This document shows, in pieces, positions 21,483 through 33,908 of a stretch of 64,000 nt of DNA. The stretch's first letter is position 1. The number at the start of each line of letters is the position of its first letter. The stretch spans positions 5,709,325 to 5,773,324 of the forward strand of contig NC_019879.2 of the NCBI RefSeq assembly GCF_002234675.1. The letters run 5' to 3'. This stretch comes from Oryzias latipes (lineage: Eukaryota > Chordata > Actinopteri > Beloniformes > Adrianichthyidae). Both the position numbers and the translations under genes were made by a program. The notes below the pieces were generated by a model. That model saw nothing but the letters and a program-made list of their open reading frames with translations, searched no databases and had not been told where the DNA came from.

Positions 21483-24400
21483 GTACCTCCCCTCAAACGA
21501 CCGCCTCCAGGCGGAACAGGGCGGCGATCGGGGTTGGCCCGGAGGAAATCCTCTATGAGGGAGGGGTCCAAGATGAACGAGCGGGGAATCCACGACCGCT
21601 CCTCCGGCCCATAGCCCTCCCAGTCCACCAGGTATTGGTACCCACGACCCCGGCGCCGAATGTCCAAAACCCGGCTGGCGGTGTAAGCCGGGGCGCCGTC
21701 GATGAGCCGGGCGGGTGGTGGGGAAGCGGACGGCGGGCAAAGGGGGCTCTGACGGACAGGCTTGAGTTGCGAGACATGGAACGAAGGGTGGATTTTGAGT
21801 GCGGCAGGGAGTTTCAAACGGACACAGGTGGGGTTGATGACGCGTTCCACGGGGAACGGACCAATGAAGCGTGGTGCCAGTTTCCGAGACGTGGCCTGGA
21901 GCGGAATGTTCTTGGATGACAGCCACACTTGCTGACCTGGCACATAGGTGGGACTGGCAACACGGTGTCGGTTAGCAATCTGGCGGTTACCTTCTGCAGT
22001 CCGGAGGAGGGCAGCCCTGGCCTGGCGCCAGACGTCCTGACAGCGCTGCAGGTGGAGTTGGACAGAAGGTACCGCCAGATCGAGCTCCTGTGAGGGGAAC
22101 AGAGGTGGAGAATACCCCAATGAGGCCTCAAATGGGGACATGCCCGTGGCCGAGGCCGGGTGGTTGTTATGCGCATACTCCACCCAGACGAGGTTATCTG
22201 ACCAGTCCTCCGGATTTTGCGCCGCCAGACAGCGGAGGGTTGCCTCCAACTCCTGATTTGCCCGCTCTGCCTGGCCATTAGATTGCGGGTGGTACCCAGA
22301 GGTGAGACTGACAGACGCTCCGAGGGCGAAGCAGAAAGCTGTCCAAACCTGTGAAGTGAACTGTGGACCGCGGTCAGACACAATATCAGCAGGGATGCCG
22401 TGATGACGGAAAACATGATTGACTAGGAGGTTGGCAGTTTCAGTAGCTGAAGGGAGTTGGTGCAACGGAATGAACTGAGCAGCTTTGGAAAAACGGTCAA
22501 CAACGGTAAGTATGACAGTAAACCCATGCGAGGGTGGCAGGCCTGTGACGAAGTCCATGGCAATGTGGGACCAGGGTCGGTGAGGCGCAGGCAGAGGCAG
22601 GAGATGGCCGGCAGGAGGCGAGTTGGAGGTCTTGGCTCTAGCGCAGGTGGAGCAGGCGGCGATGTACTGCCGCACATCCGTGTCCATGGAAGGCCAGAAA
22701 AACCGTCGTCTGAGGAGTGCGAGGGTCCGGCGCACGCCCCCATGGCAGGCGACCTTGGAGCTGTGACCCCAGGTGATGACATCGGACCTGAGCCTATCCG
22801 GAACAAACAGAGTGCCAGGGGGACAGGTAACTGAGTCGGGTTTCTCACCTTGGACCTGTAGGAGCTGGGTTTCTACGTCCCAGGTGAGGTTGCCCACAAA
22901 AAAGGAGTCCGGAATGATTGGGAGAGTGGTATTGTTGTCCGAGGTGCAAAACTTACGAGACAGGGCGTCGGGTTTGCCGTTCTTACTGCCCGGGCGGTAA
23001 GTGATGGTGAACTTGAATCTATCAAAGAAAAGGCACCAGCGTGCTTGTCTGGAGTTTAGTCTCTTTGCGGAATGTAGGTAAGCCAGATTTTTATGGTCGG
23101 TCCATACTACAAACGGTTGTTCTGCCCCCTCCAACCAGTGTCTCCACTCTTCGAGAGCCAGCTTGATGGCCAATAGTTCTCCGTTGCCGACGTCATAGTT
23201 CCGCTCTGCAGGGTTCAGCTTCTTAGAAAAGAAGGCACATGGCTTGAGTTTGCCTGATGTAGGATCACGCTGGGACAACACGGCCCCCACACCGGAGTCC
23301 GAGGCGTCAACCTCCACAGTAAACTGCTTGTGGATGTCAGGTTGGATGAGAATGGGCGCCGAGGTGAAAAGTTCCTTGAGACGAGTGAAGGCAGAGTCAG
23401 CAGCAGAGTTCCAAACGTAGGGTACCTTGACAGAAGTGAGACGGGTGAGAGGGGCGGCGATCTGGCTGTAGTTGCGGATGAACTGCCGATAGAAGTTAGA
23501 AAAACCCAGAAACTGCTGCAGTTTTTTCCGAGTTTCTGGGATACTCCACTCAGAGACGGCTTGAATTTTGGCCGGATCTGGTTTGATTTTGCCAGCCTCG
23601 AGAATGTACCCTAAGAATGAGACGGAGTCAGCGTGAAATTCGCATTTTTCGGCTTTTACAAACAGTTGGTTCTCTAAAAGCCGTTCGAGAACCAACCTGA
23701 CGTGGTGACGATGTTCGGTGGGACTGTTGGAATAGACCAGAATATCGTCTAGATAGATGAATACAAAACGGTTGAGATAATCACGGAGCACGTCATTAAC
23801 CAGACGTTGGAAAATGGCGGGGGCATTGGTGAGGCCGAAAGGCATGACTAGGTATTCGAAATGTCCAAGGGGGGTGTTGAAAGCCGTCTTCCATTCGTCC
23901 CCCTCCCGGACCCTAACCAGATGGTAGGCGTTCCGGATATCTAATTTAGTAAAGATGGTAGCCCCCTGGACAGAATCGAAGACAGAATTGAGGAGAGGAA
24001 GCGAGTATTTGTCCTTCACAGTTATTTGGTTGAGCTCACGATAATCAATGCAAGGTCTGAGGGACCCGTCCTTCTTTTCTACAAAGAAGAACCCGGCCCC
24101 TGCAGGGGAGGAAGAAGGTCGGATGTGCCCAAGAGAAAGGGCTTCCTGAATGTAATTCTCCATGGAGACTTTTTCTGGACCGGATAGATTGTATAACTTC
24201 CCCTTGGGGAGGGAGGCACCGTTGAGAAGTTCTATAGCACAGTCGTAGGGTCTGTGCGGCGGTAAAGCACACGCCTTGGATTTACTAAATACGGATCTTA
24301 GATCGTGGTAGCATGACGGCACCTTAGCGAGATCAATGTTTTCATTTTCGGGAAGTTTAACCGAAACGGTAGTGGGAAGGGCAGAGTGTAAACAATTCGC

Positions 24401-24880
24401 CATACAATAAGTACTCCAATTGGTGATCCGAGAGGTAGACCAGTTAATTTGTGGGTTATGTAATTGTAGCCAGGAATACCCTAAGATAACGGGAGTTTGA
24501 GGAGAGTCGGTAATAAAGAATTGATGGTACTCACGATGATTACCGGACGTGATTAGCTGTATGGGTTCGGTGCGAGAAGTGATTTTTGACAACAACTTTC
24601 CACCTAACCCAGCGGCTTTTACAGGAGCGGCGAGAGGTTCGACAGGTAACCCGAGTTGGCGAACCAGACCAGAGTCGATGAGGCTGTGTTCAGCTCCAGA
24701 GTCTATGAGGGCAAAACATTCATGAACTTGATTAATGCTTGGAAACTTGACAGGCATGAACAAAAAAGGCTTACTTTCAGACGGGTCCCCTCGCGACCTG
24801 TCTCTTAGCAAGGGGTTCTGGAGTTTAAACGGCTCTTGCACTGAGAAACAACATGACCAGAGTCTCCACAATAGAAACAC
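21362..24880 (-). CDS. Chromovirus Pol: protease, RT, RNase H, integrase, chromodomain
   Basis: One open frame of 1172 residues, entered by -1 frameshifting; the first ATG at 24880 is probably not used. Domains in order: aspartic protease ([14 protein letters not shown], about 56-69); reverse transcriptase with '[19 protein letters not shown]' and catalytic YLDDIL (about 376); RNase H with VEVDASDSG (about 520) and [10 protein letters not shown]; integrase HHCC finger (ending CSTCARAK), then Asp in [12 protein letters not shown], Asp in [10 protein letters not shown] and Glu in [16 protein letters not shown] chromodomain follows near the C-terminus ([20 protein letters not shown]). The final 40 or so residues are encoded by the 3' LTR. 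All key residues are present. Confidence 0.95.
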   Translation of the reverse strand: MFLLWRLWSCCFSVQEPFKLQNPLLRDRSRGDPSESKPFLFMPVKFPSINQVHECFALIDSGAEHSLIDSGLVRQLGLPVEPLAAPVKAAGLGGKLLSKITSRTEPIQLITSGNHREYHQFFITDSPQTPVILGYSWLQLHNPQINWSTSRITNWSTYCMANCLHSALPTTVSVKLPENENIDLAKVPSCYHDLRSVFSKSKACALPPHRPYDCAIELLNGASLPKGKLYNLSGPEKVSMENYIQEALSLGHIRPSSSPAGAGFFFVEKKDGSLRPCIDYRELNQITVKDKYSLPLLNSVFDSVQGATIFTKLDIRNAYHLVRVREGDEWKTAFNTPLGHFEYLVMPFGLTNAPAIFQRLVNDVLRDYLNRFVFIYLDDILVYSNSPTEHRHHVRLVLERLLENQLFVKAEKCEFHADSVSFLGYILEAGKIKPDPAKIQAVSEWSIPETRKKLQQFLGFSNFYRQFIRNYSQIAAPLTRLTSVKVPYVWNSAADSAFTRLKELFTSAPILIQPDIHKQFTVEVDASDSGVGAVLSQRDPTSGKLKPCAFFSKKLNPAERNYDVGNGELLAIKLALEEWRHWLEGAEQPFVVWTDHKNLAYLHSAKRLNSRQARWCLFFDRFKFTITYRPGSKNGKPDALSRKFCTSDNNTTLPIIPDSFFVGNLTWDVETQLLQVQGEKPDSVTCPPGTLFVPDRLRSDVITWGHSSKVACHGGVRRTLALLRRRFFWPSMDTDVRQYIAACSTCARAKTSNSPPAGHLLPLPAPHRPWSHIAMDFVTGLPPSHGFTVILTVVDRFSKAAQFIPLHQLPSATETANLLVNHVFRHHGIPADIVSDRGPQFTSQVWTAFCFALGASVSLTSGYHPQSNGQAERANQELEATLRCLAAQNPEDWSDNLVWVEYAHNNHPASATGMSPFEASLGYSPPLFPSQELDLAVPSVQLHLQRCQDVWRQARAALLRTAEGNRQIANRHRVASPTYVPGQQVWLSSKNIPLQATSRKLAPRFIGPFPVERVINPTCVRLKLPAALKIHPSFHVSQLKPVRQSPLCPPSASPPPARLIDGAPAYTASRVLDIRRRGRGYQYLVDWEGYGPEERSWIPRSFILDPSLIEDFLRANPDRRPVPPGGGRLRGGTVTVPPAEPSSSHPPVDNGCASSAPSGSRLLRRTRTCTRR

Positions 24881-25824
24881 AACCCTTCATTACGGCGCTT
24901 GAGCCTCTCCTCAGAAGAGAGCTTTGAATGTCCAATCTGCATAGGTTCTTCAGACGGCAGGTTGGAATGTTCTGCGCCGACAGATGGCCGTGGGTGGTAT
25001 TGAGGAGAGTGAAGAAAGGTTTCTGAGGGCGGACGCCGGTTAACACAACTCCGTTCCGCTTGACGTTCCCGAATCCGTATGTCGGAACGGAGGGCGGCGG
25101 TAACCAGTTCCTCGAAATTGTCGGCCTCCGGTTGAGTACATAGATGGTCCTTAATCTTATCGTTCAATGATTGATAGAACACCCCCTTGAGCGTGATATG
25201 GGGCCAGCCAGCTTCGACCGCTAAGATGCGGAAGTCAATGATGTGATCACTCACCGGTCGGTTACGCTGCTTGAGGCTTAATAACCGCCGGGTGGCCTCT
25301 TCCTGCTTTCGTGGCTGATCGAATACGAGCCGAAATTCTCCGATGAACCGTTCAAAGGGGAGATGCGAGACAGGGTTAGCCGCCAGAAAGGCTTGGGTCC
25401 ACTGCAGTGCCTTGCTACGGAGTGAATTGACAATAAGGGAAATTTTCCGTTGATCAGACTGATAGTACCTGGGTGACTGTTGGAAAATCAGACGACATTG
25501 TAGTAGAAATCCGCCGCAGGCCTCCACGTCGCCATGAAACGGCTCGGGTTGTGACCGGATGTTTTCATCCAGAGACGCGGACATGACGGTAGTAAGGTCA
25601 CCGGAAACCGGGGAGGCCGCGGTGGCTGTGCTAGCTGTTCGGCTAGTAACACCGGCGAGGGCTTGCGTCAGGTTGTCCAACCGATGAAATAACTCCTGTT
25701 GGGTAGCGGAAATTTGCGAGAGAGCATCGGCTTGGCGGGAGAGCAACATACCTTGCTGGGATATGGCCAGGCGGAGTCCTTCCGGGTCAGCTGGGTCGGA
25801 GTTCTGGCTAGTTCGTTCTGTCAT
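24805..25824 (-). CDS. Chromovirus Gag with zinc knuckle
   Basis: 339 residues starting at an ATG inside the last bases of the 5' LTR. Residues about 1-80 are helical and divergent. From about residue 90 ('[20 protein letters not shown]') comes the capsid-like domain of Ty3/gypsy Gag. The C-terminus has one CCHC knuckle, [14 protein letters not shown] (CX2CX4HX4C), for RNA binding. The frame ends at 24805 and overlaps pol (24880) in the -1 frame. A TTTAAAC heptamer at 24829-24823 lies in the right register. The second copy at 50916 is near identical except in the first 80 residues. Confidence 0.92.
   Translation of the reverse strand: MTERTSQNSDPADPEGLRLAISQQGMLLSRQADALSQISATQQELFHRLDNLTQALAGVTSRTASTATAASPVSGDLTTVMSASLDENIRSQPEPFHGDVEACGGFLLQCRLIFQQSPRYYQSDQRKISLIVNSLRSKALQWTQAFLAANPVSHLPFERFIGEFRLVFDQPRKQEEATRRLLSLKQRNRPVSDHIIDFRILAVEAGWPHITLKGVFYQSLNDKIKDHLCTQPEADNFEELVTAALRSDIRIRERQAERSCVNRRPPSETFLHSPQYHPRPSVGAEHSNLPSEEPMQIGHSKLSSEERLKRRNEGLCFYCGDSGHVVSQCKSRLNSRTPC
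24823..24829 (-). promoter_or_regulatory. -1 ribosomal frameshift heptamer T TTA AAC
   Basis: In the gag reading frame (codon TTA begins at 24828) the heptamer reads T TTA AAC, a canonical slippery sequence, six codons before the gag stop and inside the gag/pol overlap. Conserved at 51914-51920 in the second copy. Confidence 0.7.
25807..25818 (-). promoter_or_regulatory. Self-priming primer-binding site
   Basis: Minus AACGAACTAGC (25817-25807) begins one base after the 5' LTR and is the exact complement of GCTAGTTCGTT in the LTR (26161-26151 and 21366-21356). An 11-base RNA 5' end folding onto a site beside the LTR is how Tf1/sushi elements prime reverse transcription. Confidence 0.75.
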
Positions 25825-26277
25825 GACTAGCAGGCTTTAGCAGACCCAGATGCTGGAACCCGGAAGGATACTCGGCAGACAGAATGGTAGGTTCAAAGGA
25901 TTCTTTAATTTTGGAGGCAGAATTAATAGGGGACAAATCCACAGGAGCTGGTTGGAGGTTCTTGTGGGCGAACACCGTGGTCCGAGGATCTTCCAGCGAG
26001 AAGCCAAGACGAGAGGCAGCGAGAGGTGAGTGCGACCGTAGGTCCAAATGACAGCGAGAGTCCTGAGAGGCAGACAGACAGGGGATTAGACAAGGCAAAG
26101 AGACTAGAGCGAGATAGTGCATGGGCGGCCAGTGAAGCACCGAGGAGTACAACGAACTAGCGTCGAGTACAGGTCCTGGTCCTCCTTAAGAGCCTGGATC
26201 CTGATGGCGCTGATGAGGCACAGCCGTTGTCAACAGGTGGATGAGATGACGAGGGCTCAGCCGGGGGCACCGTGACA
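25819..26277 (-). repeat. 5' LTR of the chromovirus
   Basis: Paired with 21026-21482. Its last seven bases (minus ATGACA region, 25824-25819) include the gag start codon. Differences from the other LTR include 21033/25826 and a small indel near 21060/25853. Confidence 0.93.
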
Positions 26278-27075
26278 GATAGTTCAGACTAATAATAAAA
26301 TGTGTACAATATTGAATATTTCTTCAGCGAGCCGTCTTCTTCCATTCATTTGCTTAACCCGCTCTATGCCCGCTATAACCTGCTTCTGGCTCTTTCATCC
26401 TTGTGCTGCGCTGAAGCGCCCCGACTATCGTGTGAACCTATGATGACCGTATTTTGCGCTCTCTGTGTAGGACACACTGAGGAGCGCGGGGAAAACAACT
26501 CTCAGCTGCAGAGGATGTGAACAGGTGAACAGGTAGAGAGGTAAAGCAGGTGGAGGGGGGGGGGCTTTGGCTTCAAACTCTGTCAGAGAGATGGAAACAC
26601 GGCGTCAGATTTAGATGCAGCTTTCAGAACTCTTCAAAATAATAAACCTGATCTCTCCACATTCTCAGTGTCTACCATGCATCGACAAACACATCGCTCC
26701 ATGCAGCGATCAGACCAGGACTGGTAGCTCCTCCCACACGCGGCCACGGTATCATCCTTTAAAGAACACAATGTGCATTTGCAGTGATCTACATGTCAAT
26801 CAAGTCCCGTACTTCTCAGTGAGGATTTTGATTGGCTGGTGGATTTTTACGAAGTACTTTTTTTTTTATCTTTTGTGACCCGCAATCTACACTCATGTCC
26901 TTGAAGATCGACCAGTTGATCGCGATCGACGTAATGAGCACTCTTGAATAATGTATACATGCATAATATATATAATGATGTCAAAACGGGTTGTGGCTCC
27001 GGGTGTTTTCTTTTCATTAGAGGCGTTCCCAAATGGCTCTTTGAGTAAAAAAGGTTGCCGACCCCTGCTGTAGAT

Positions 27076-27700
27076 GGTCTTTTTCCGTCTGCCGTCCTCC
27101 CCCCACCTGAGAGGCAAGTGTGTTATTAAACAAGAAACTAGTCTTAGGGATGGAATTGGTTCATGAGACGACACCCCAGATGACCTTTTAACCTCTGCTG
27201 TTCCGCTGTTGGGTGGTTTCTTACTGTTCATCTTTAATGTCTGGGGGAATTTCTCTGACACACAAGGACATACATGTTGAATGGAAGCTTGTGCAGACTC
27301 CAGTCAAGAAGAATCAAAAGCTGTGTTTTGAAGAAAACCTGCAGGTTAGTGTCATGTGTTTCTGCATAAAAGCTGTCGAAATAAACAGCAGTTCTTTAGA
27401 TGTTTTTGCCGTCTGTGAATGCCAGGGTCTCAGCCTTGAGGCCTGTGACTCTGATCTTTGTGAGCTTTGTTTATGACGTTAAGTCTTTGACTCCACAGAA
27501 AGGCTTCTGCTGTCTGCACAAGAAGAAGTCCTGAATTTGAAAAGTACTTCTTAGTTTCAGTATTTGATGGTAAATTAGAGGATTCTGACTCAGCAGCTGC
27601 TGTCCTTGTGTCCCTGTGTCCTTGTGTACCTGTATCTCTGATAACAGCTTGGCCTTGCACCCGCCCAGCAAACATTAGCCACTCACCGCCCCCCTTGACC
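27076..27700. other. Region with weak candidate exons
   Basis: Minus strand 27231-27111: ATG after 'gacattaaag' opens MNSKKPPNSGTAEVK and about 40 codons to a possible donor CTCAG|GTGGGG. Plus strand 27249-27356: MSGGISLTHKDIHVE to CAG|GTTAGT. Neither is recognised or supported by a partner exon. Confidence 0.25.
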
Positions 27701-27734
27701 CATTTCCCGTAAAGCAGCTGACTTATTCAGCGCT

Positions 27735-27830
27735 CCGTTTGGAAATAAAAGGCGCCACAGTGGCAGAGAGAGCAGAGCAGCTGGAGGAACGTCAGGATAA
27801 CTGAGCTCTGGGACTGTTAGTCGGTAAGAC
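27735..27830 (+). promoter_or_regulatory. Candidate promoter and untranslated first exon
   Basis: A TATA-like aaataaaagg (27743-27752), then a GA-rich stretch ending TAGTCG|GTAAGACGG, a good donor near 27823. The next plus-strand acceptor with a gene behind it is at 33905, so this could be exon 1 of the 681-residue gene with a 6-kb intron filled by transposons. Inference only. Confidence 0.35.
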
Positions 27831-28093
27831 GGATCTCTTTGTGGATAAAATTTCAGCCTTTTTCATTCTGATGTCAAAGTGGAACTGGACTTTAAGTCTC
27901 ACTTTTTGTTTTTAAGACCGTAGATTTGAAGGTAAACCTTACAGAGTGTCAGTGAAGAAGAGCAGCTGAAGCCCCGCCCCTTATGGTGCTGAGGAAGGTG
28001 AAGGGAAGAGAAGGATCTAAGAGAGTGGGACTTAACACAGGTATGGAGGGGTGAGGTTGAGGATGTTTTAGGATAGATGGGATGGGGGGGTGT
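27831..28093. other. No supported feature
   Basis: Sequence between the candidate first exon and the Tc1 element. A second donor-like 'cacag|gtatgg' near 28040 is visible; nothing else. Confidence 0.3.
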
Positions 28094-28259
28094 TACAGTG
28101 GGGGACAATTGTTGCTACCCCTCAGTTAAAGAAAGTCCACAATTCTCACTGAAATGTCTTGAAACGTTCAAAAGCAACAAAAAATTAATATTTATTGAAA
28201 ATTAAATAATCAAAATCAGCCATTACCTTTGAGTTAACAGAATTATTTAAAAAATCAAA

Positions 28260-30994
<2,735 letters not shown>

Positions 30995-31503
30995 GTTCAG
31001 TGTGGTTCACACATTTTCACCAAACAACAATGTGACTATTTGTCTCCCTTTAAATAGGCAGACTGACTGATTATGGGCTTGAAAACAACTGTGATGTCAA
31101 TTAAAGGACATACCTGAGTTCTTCATGACCCCCTGGGCAATTAATTCTCAGTCTTTTATGGAGGTACCATCATTTTTGTCGAGCCCTATTTCATTAGTTT
31201 GTTTTTTTAAATAATTTTTTTTAATAAACATCTCAAAAGTAATGGATGATTTGATCATTTACTTTTCAATTAATTTTAATTTACGATCAATTTTAATTTG
31301 TCGTTAGTTTTGAACGTTTCAAGTCATTTCAGTGAGCATTGTGGACTTTCTTTCTTTAACCGAGGGGTACCAATAATTTTGTCCACCACTGTATGTACAA
31401 TCCTTAGTTATGGACAAGTTTGTTAGGGATTTGTGCCATTAAATGTTGGATCCAAATCTAAATGTTTGTCTAAAATGGTCAATTTAAATCAAAATGTTTA
31501 AAT

Positions 31504-31868
31504 GAAGGCTGCACGGTGGTGAAGTGCTTAGCGCTCTTACCTCACAGCAAGAAGGTCCCTGGTTCAAGTCCCGGCTGGGGGATCTGAAACAGAACATCAA
31601 TGGGGACTTTCTGTGTGGAGTTAGCATGTTCTTCCCGTGTGTGAGTGAGTTTTCTCCGGGGTCTCCGGCTTCCTCTCACCATCCAAATTCATGCTTCATA
31701 GGTCAATTGTAAAACTCTAAATTGTCCCCAGGTGTGAGTGTGAGAGTCAATGGGTTTGTGATTGTGACCCTGCGACAGACTGGCGACCTGTCCAGGATGT
31801 ACCCTGCCCTTGCCCATAAGACAGGCTCCAACAGCTCAATGACTCCGAAAGGGACAAACGGAAGAAAA
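31504..31868 (+). repeat. tRNA-headed SINE-type repeat
   Basis: Starts with a tRNA-like head: A-box-like 'tggtgaagtgcttagcgctc' and B-box-like GGTTCAAGTCC near 31560-31570. The common fish body follows ('ctgtgtggagttagcatgtt', 'gcgacagactggcgacctgt'). Decayed relatives lie at 46484, 62350 and (minus) 63080. Confidence 0.7.
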
Positions 31869-31869
31869 T

Positions 31870-33880
31870 GAATGAATCAACGTTTAAATGAATGTGACAA
31901 TAATTGTTCTTTTCTTTTAAAGATTCATTCATTGCCACAAGGCAAAAGAGAAAATATTATAAATGATACATTCATTTTAAGGTAGCCTAAAATCTTTAAC
32001 ACTGTAATTTGTCGTGCTGTTTTCAAGCACCCTCCCCCGGATGTAATGCATTGTCAACTACTGGGTGTCATCCTTTTTCTAACCCCAATTTCAAATGGAG
32101 AATGCAATCTGTCACAGTCTCACAATGCTAAGCCCCGCCTCCACTTCCTCTTGGAGATCCTGAGGTGGAAATGCTAATGCTACCGATCCAGGAAGTTTCC
32201 TCCTAACAGCTCCAAAACCTGCTACAGAAGCCAAACTAACAGAAGAAACATGTTTCTTGTCTCGTGAGCATTAGGTTGAGAGGGGGCATTTTTAAGGAAT
32301 GTTTTAATATGCCATGGATTTACTCATTTGCATTCAACTTATATTCATGAAGATATTAGCTAATTTATTAGCTGAAAGGTCTCTTCTCCAACCTCCAATG
32401 ATAAATCATTCCATTGGTTAGTTAAGTGTCTTTAATATTTTGAATGGGTCTTCCAAAAGGAAGTGGCTTTAGCATTTTTGGGAAGGTGGCCCCACCCTTA
32501 CGACAGTCTGAAACATTGCATTTTCAGGTTGATTTTTGGGTTAGAAAAAATGGGATTCAGAGGCTGGGGGTCATATCAAATCTGAGCCTGGGGGGTCTGG
32601 GTCCCTGTGGTTCTGGTCCTTGCTCTCAAGCTCTGAGCTTCTTTATTTTTGGGGTAATTCCAGTGATGAGTTCTATGATATAGTTTTTTATGTTTTATAA
32701 GACCTAAAAATGATATTCACAATAACAAGTTTTCTCTGACACGTTTCACAAAGACAGACACAGGACGTCACACACCAAGAAATGAACTGATTGTTAAAAA
32801 TGATGCGGGACTCCAGCTCTAACAAAATGACAAAAAGAGCAAAGAAAACAGAATGATTTGAATTTGTTATTTCTAATTATTAATATTTCCTGGCTTTGTT
32901 TGTTTTGTTTTACAGCACGTTAATATTTGTATAATTCTGACAATATATTTTTATGTAGAACAAAATATGACACATTATTTTGAGTTTTATGCATTAACAT
33001 TCCTGTCTGTTTTATTCATATTTATATTCAAAAGTTAGGCTTTAAAGGTCTAAAAGTTTATCTTTAGTGCGTTCAATAAATGTTTACCCCGTTTGGTCCA
33101 CAACCTAAAGCATGTTTCCACTGCTCGTCTGTTACTTTGCTTGGGGAAAAAAAAGTCCTTCTGGTTTAAAGTCCAGCTAGCCATTTGGAAAATTGAAAAA
33201 AAGAAGAAGTTGGTGCCCAGGTATAAGGGACAGGACAAAGGAAGCATATTGTTTAAATATGGGGAGATAAACAGAGAAACGTGTCTGCCTTGGTGAAAAG
33301 ACAGAAAAAAAACAGGCTTTCACAAATGCAGGAAGAGAAACCGTTCCCCTGTTGGCATGAGTTTGGTGTGATGGAAGCAGAGAGGTACATTCCTTCTAGG
33401 GTGTACTAGATCTTGGAGCAGGCATTGCATTCACTGTCTCTGATAAGAAACAGTACTTCCTGTTCATTGCATCATGAACTAAATGCAAATGAGCTAATAT
33501 GATTATTTATAATTAAGAGTTATAACTGAATTATTTACTAGTGTATGTGATTGTATGCATATTTTCCAACCAATTTCAATGACAAATTATCCTGTTTGAT
33601 ATATCCTTGCATAAATATTAAACATTTATGTCTTGTTTTAGTATTATTTTTGCTCTGATTTCTTATAATAAACCAATTCCAAATCCAAAAGTAGAGTATG
33701 AGATAGACTGAAGCATTGGCGCAACATTTGTTGTTATGTGTACCAGTCTATTGTAATGAAAAGAGATCTGAGTCTGGATTACATGTGTAATCATCTAAAT
33801 GAGCATTAGCTACAACACACCACATCAAAACATGTCCACTGTCATGAGAGCTCCAAAAAGCTGAAACGGGTTTGTAATCT
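31870..33880. other. Upstream region or intron of the 681-residue gene
   Basis: AT-rich sequence without recognised coding exons. A G-rich stretch with 'ctgaatctgggg'-like words at 32530-32640 recalls the minisatellite at 7420. Nothing else supported. Confidence 0.4.
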
Positions 33881-33908
33881 GTCTTCTTTCTTGATGCTTT
33901 TAAAGGAA

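Larger units (their letters stand above)
21026..26277 (-). mobile_element. Complete Ty3/gypsy chromovirus (Tf1/sushi type)
   Basis: 5252 bases, transcribed on the minus strand. LTRs lie at 21026-21482 and 25819-26277, ends TG...CA, about 1% different from each other, with perfect 5-base TSD GATAG at 21021-21025 and 26278-26282. Gag and Pol are both open. Order is gag, protease, RT, RNase H, integrase, chromodomain, as in chromoviruses. A purine-rich tract (GAGGGGAGG on the minus strand, about 21484-21492) precedes the 3' LTR. There is no tRNA-type primer site; an 11-base match supports self-priming. It looks recent and possibly still competent. Confidence 0.95.
20606..27067. mobile_element. 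Non-autonomous hAT element carrying a gypsy insertion
   Basis: Both ends are CAGGGGTCGGCAACC in inverted orientation (20606-20620 and 27053-27067). Flanks are CTCTAGAT and CTGTAGAT, an 8-base TSD with one mismatch that fits the hAT nTnnnnAn pattern. Removing the gypsy (21026-26277 plus one TSD) leaves about 1.2 kb, with 20606-21025 and 26283-27067 as hAT arms. No transposase frame is recognised. Confidence 0.88.

Noticed and set aside
31504-31580. A tRNA gene
   Set aside because: A and B boxes are tRNA-like, but the sequence lacks a complete cloverleaf and continues into a SINE body repeated elsewhere in the window.
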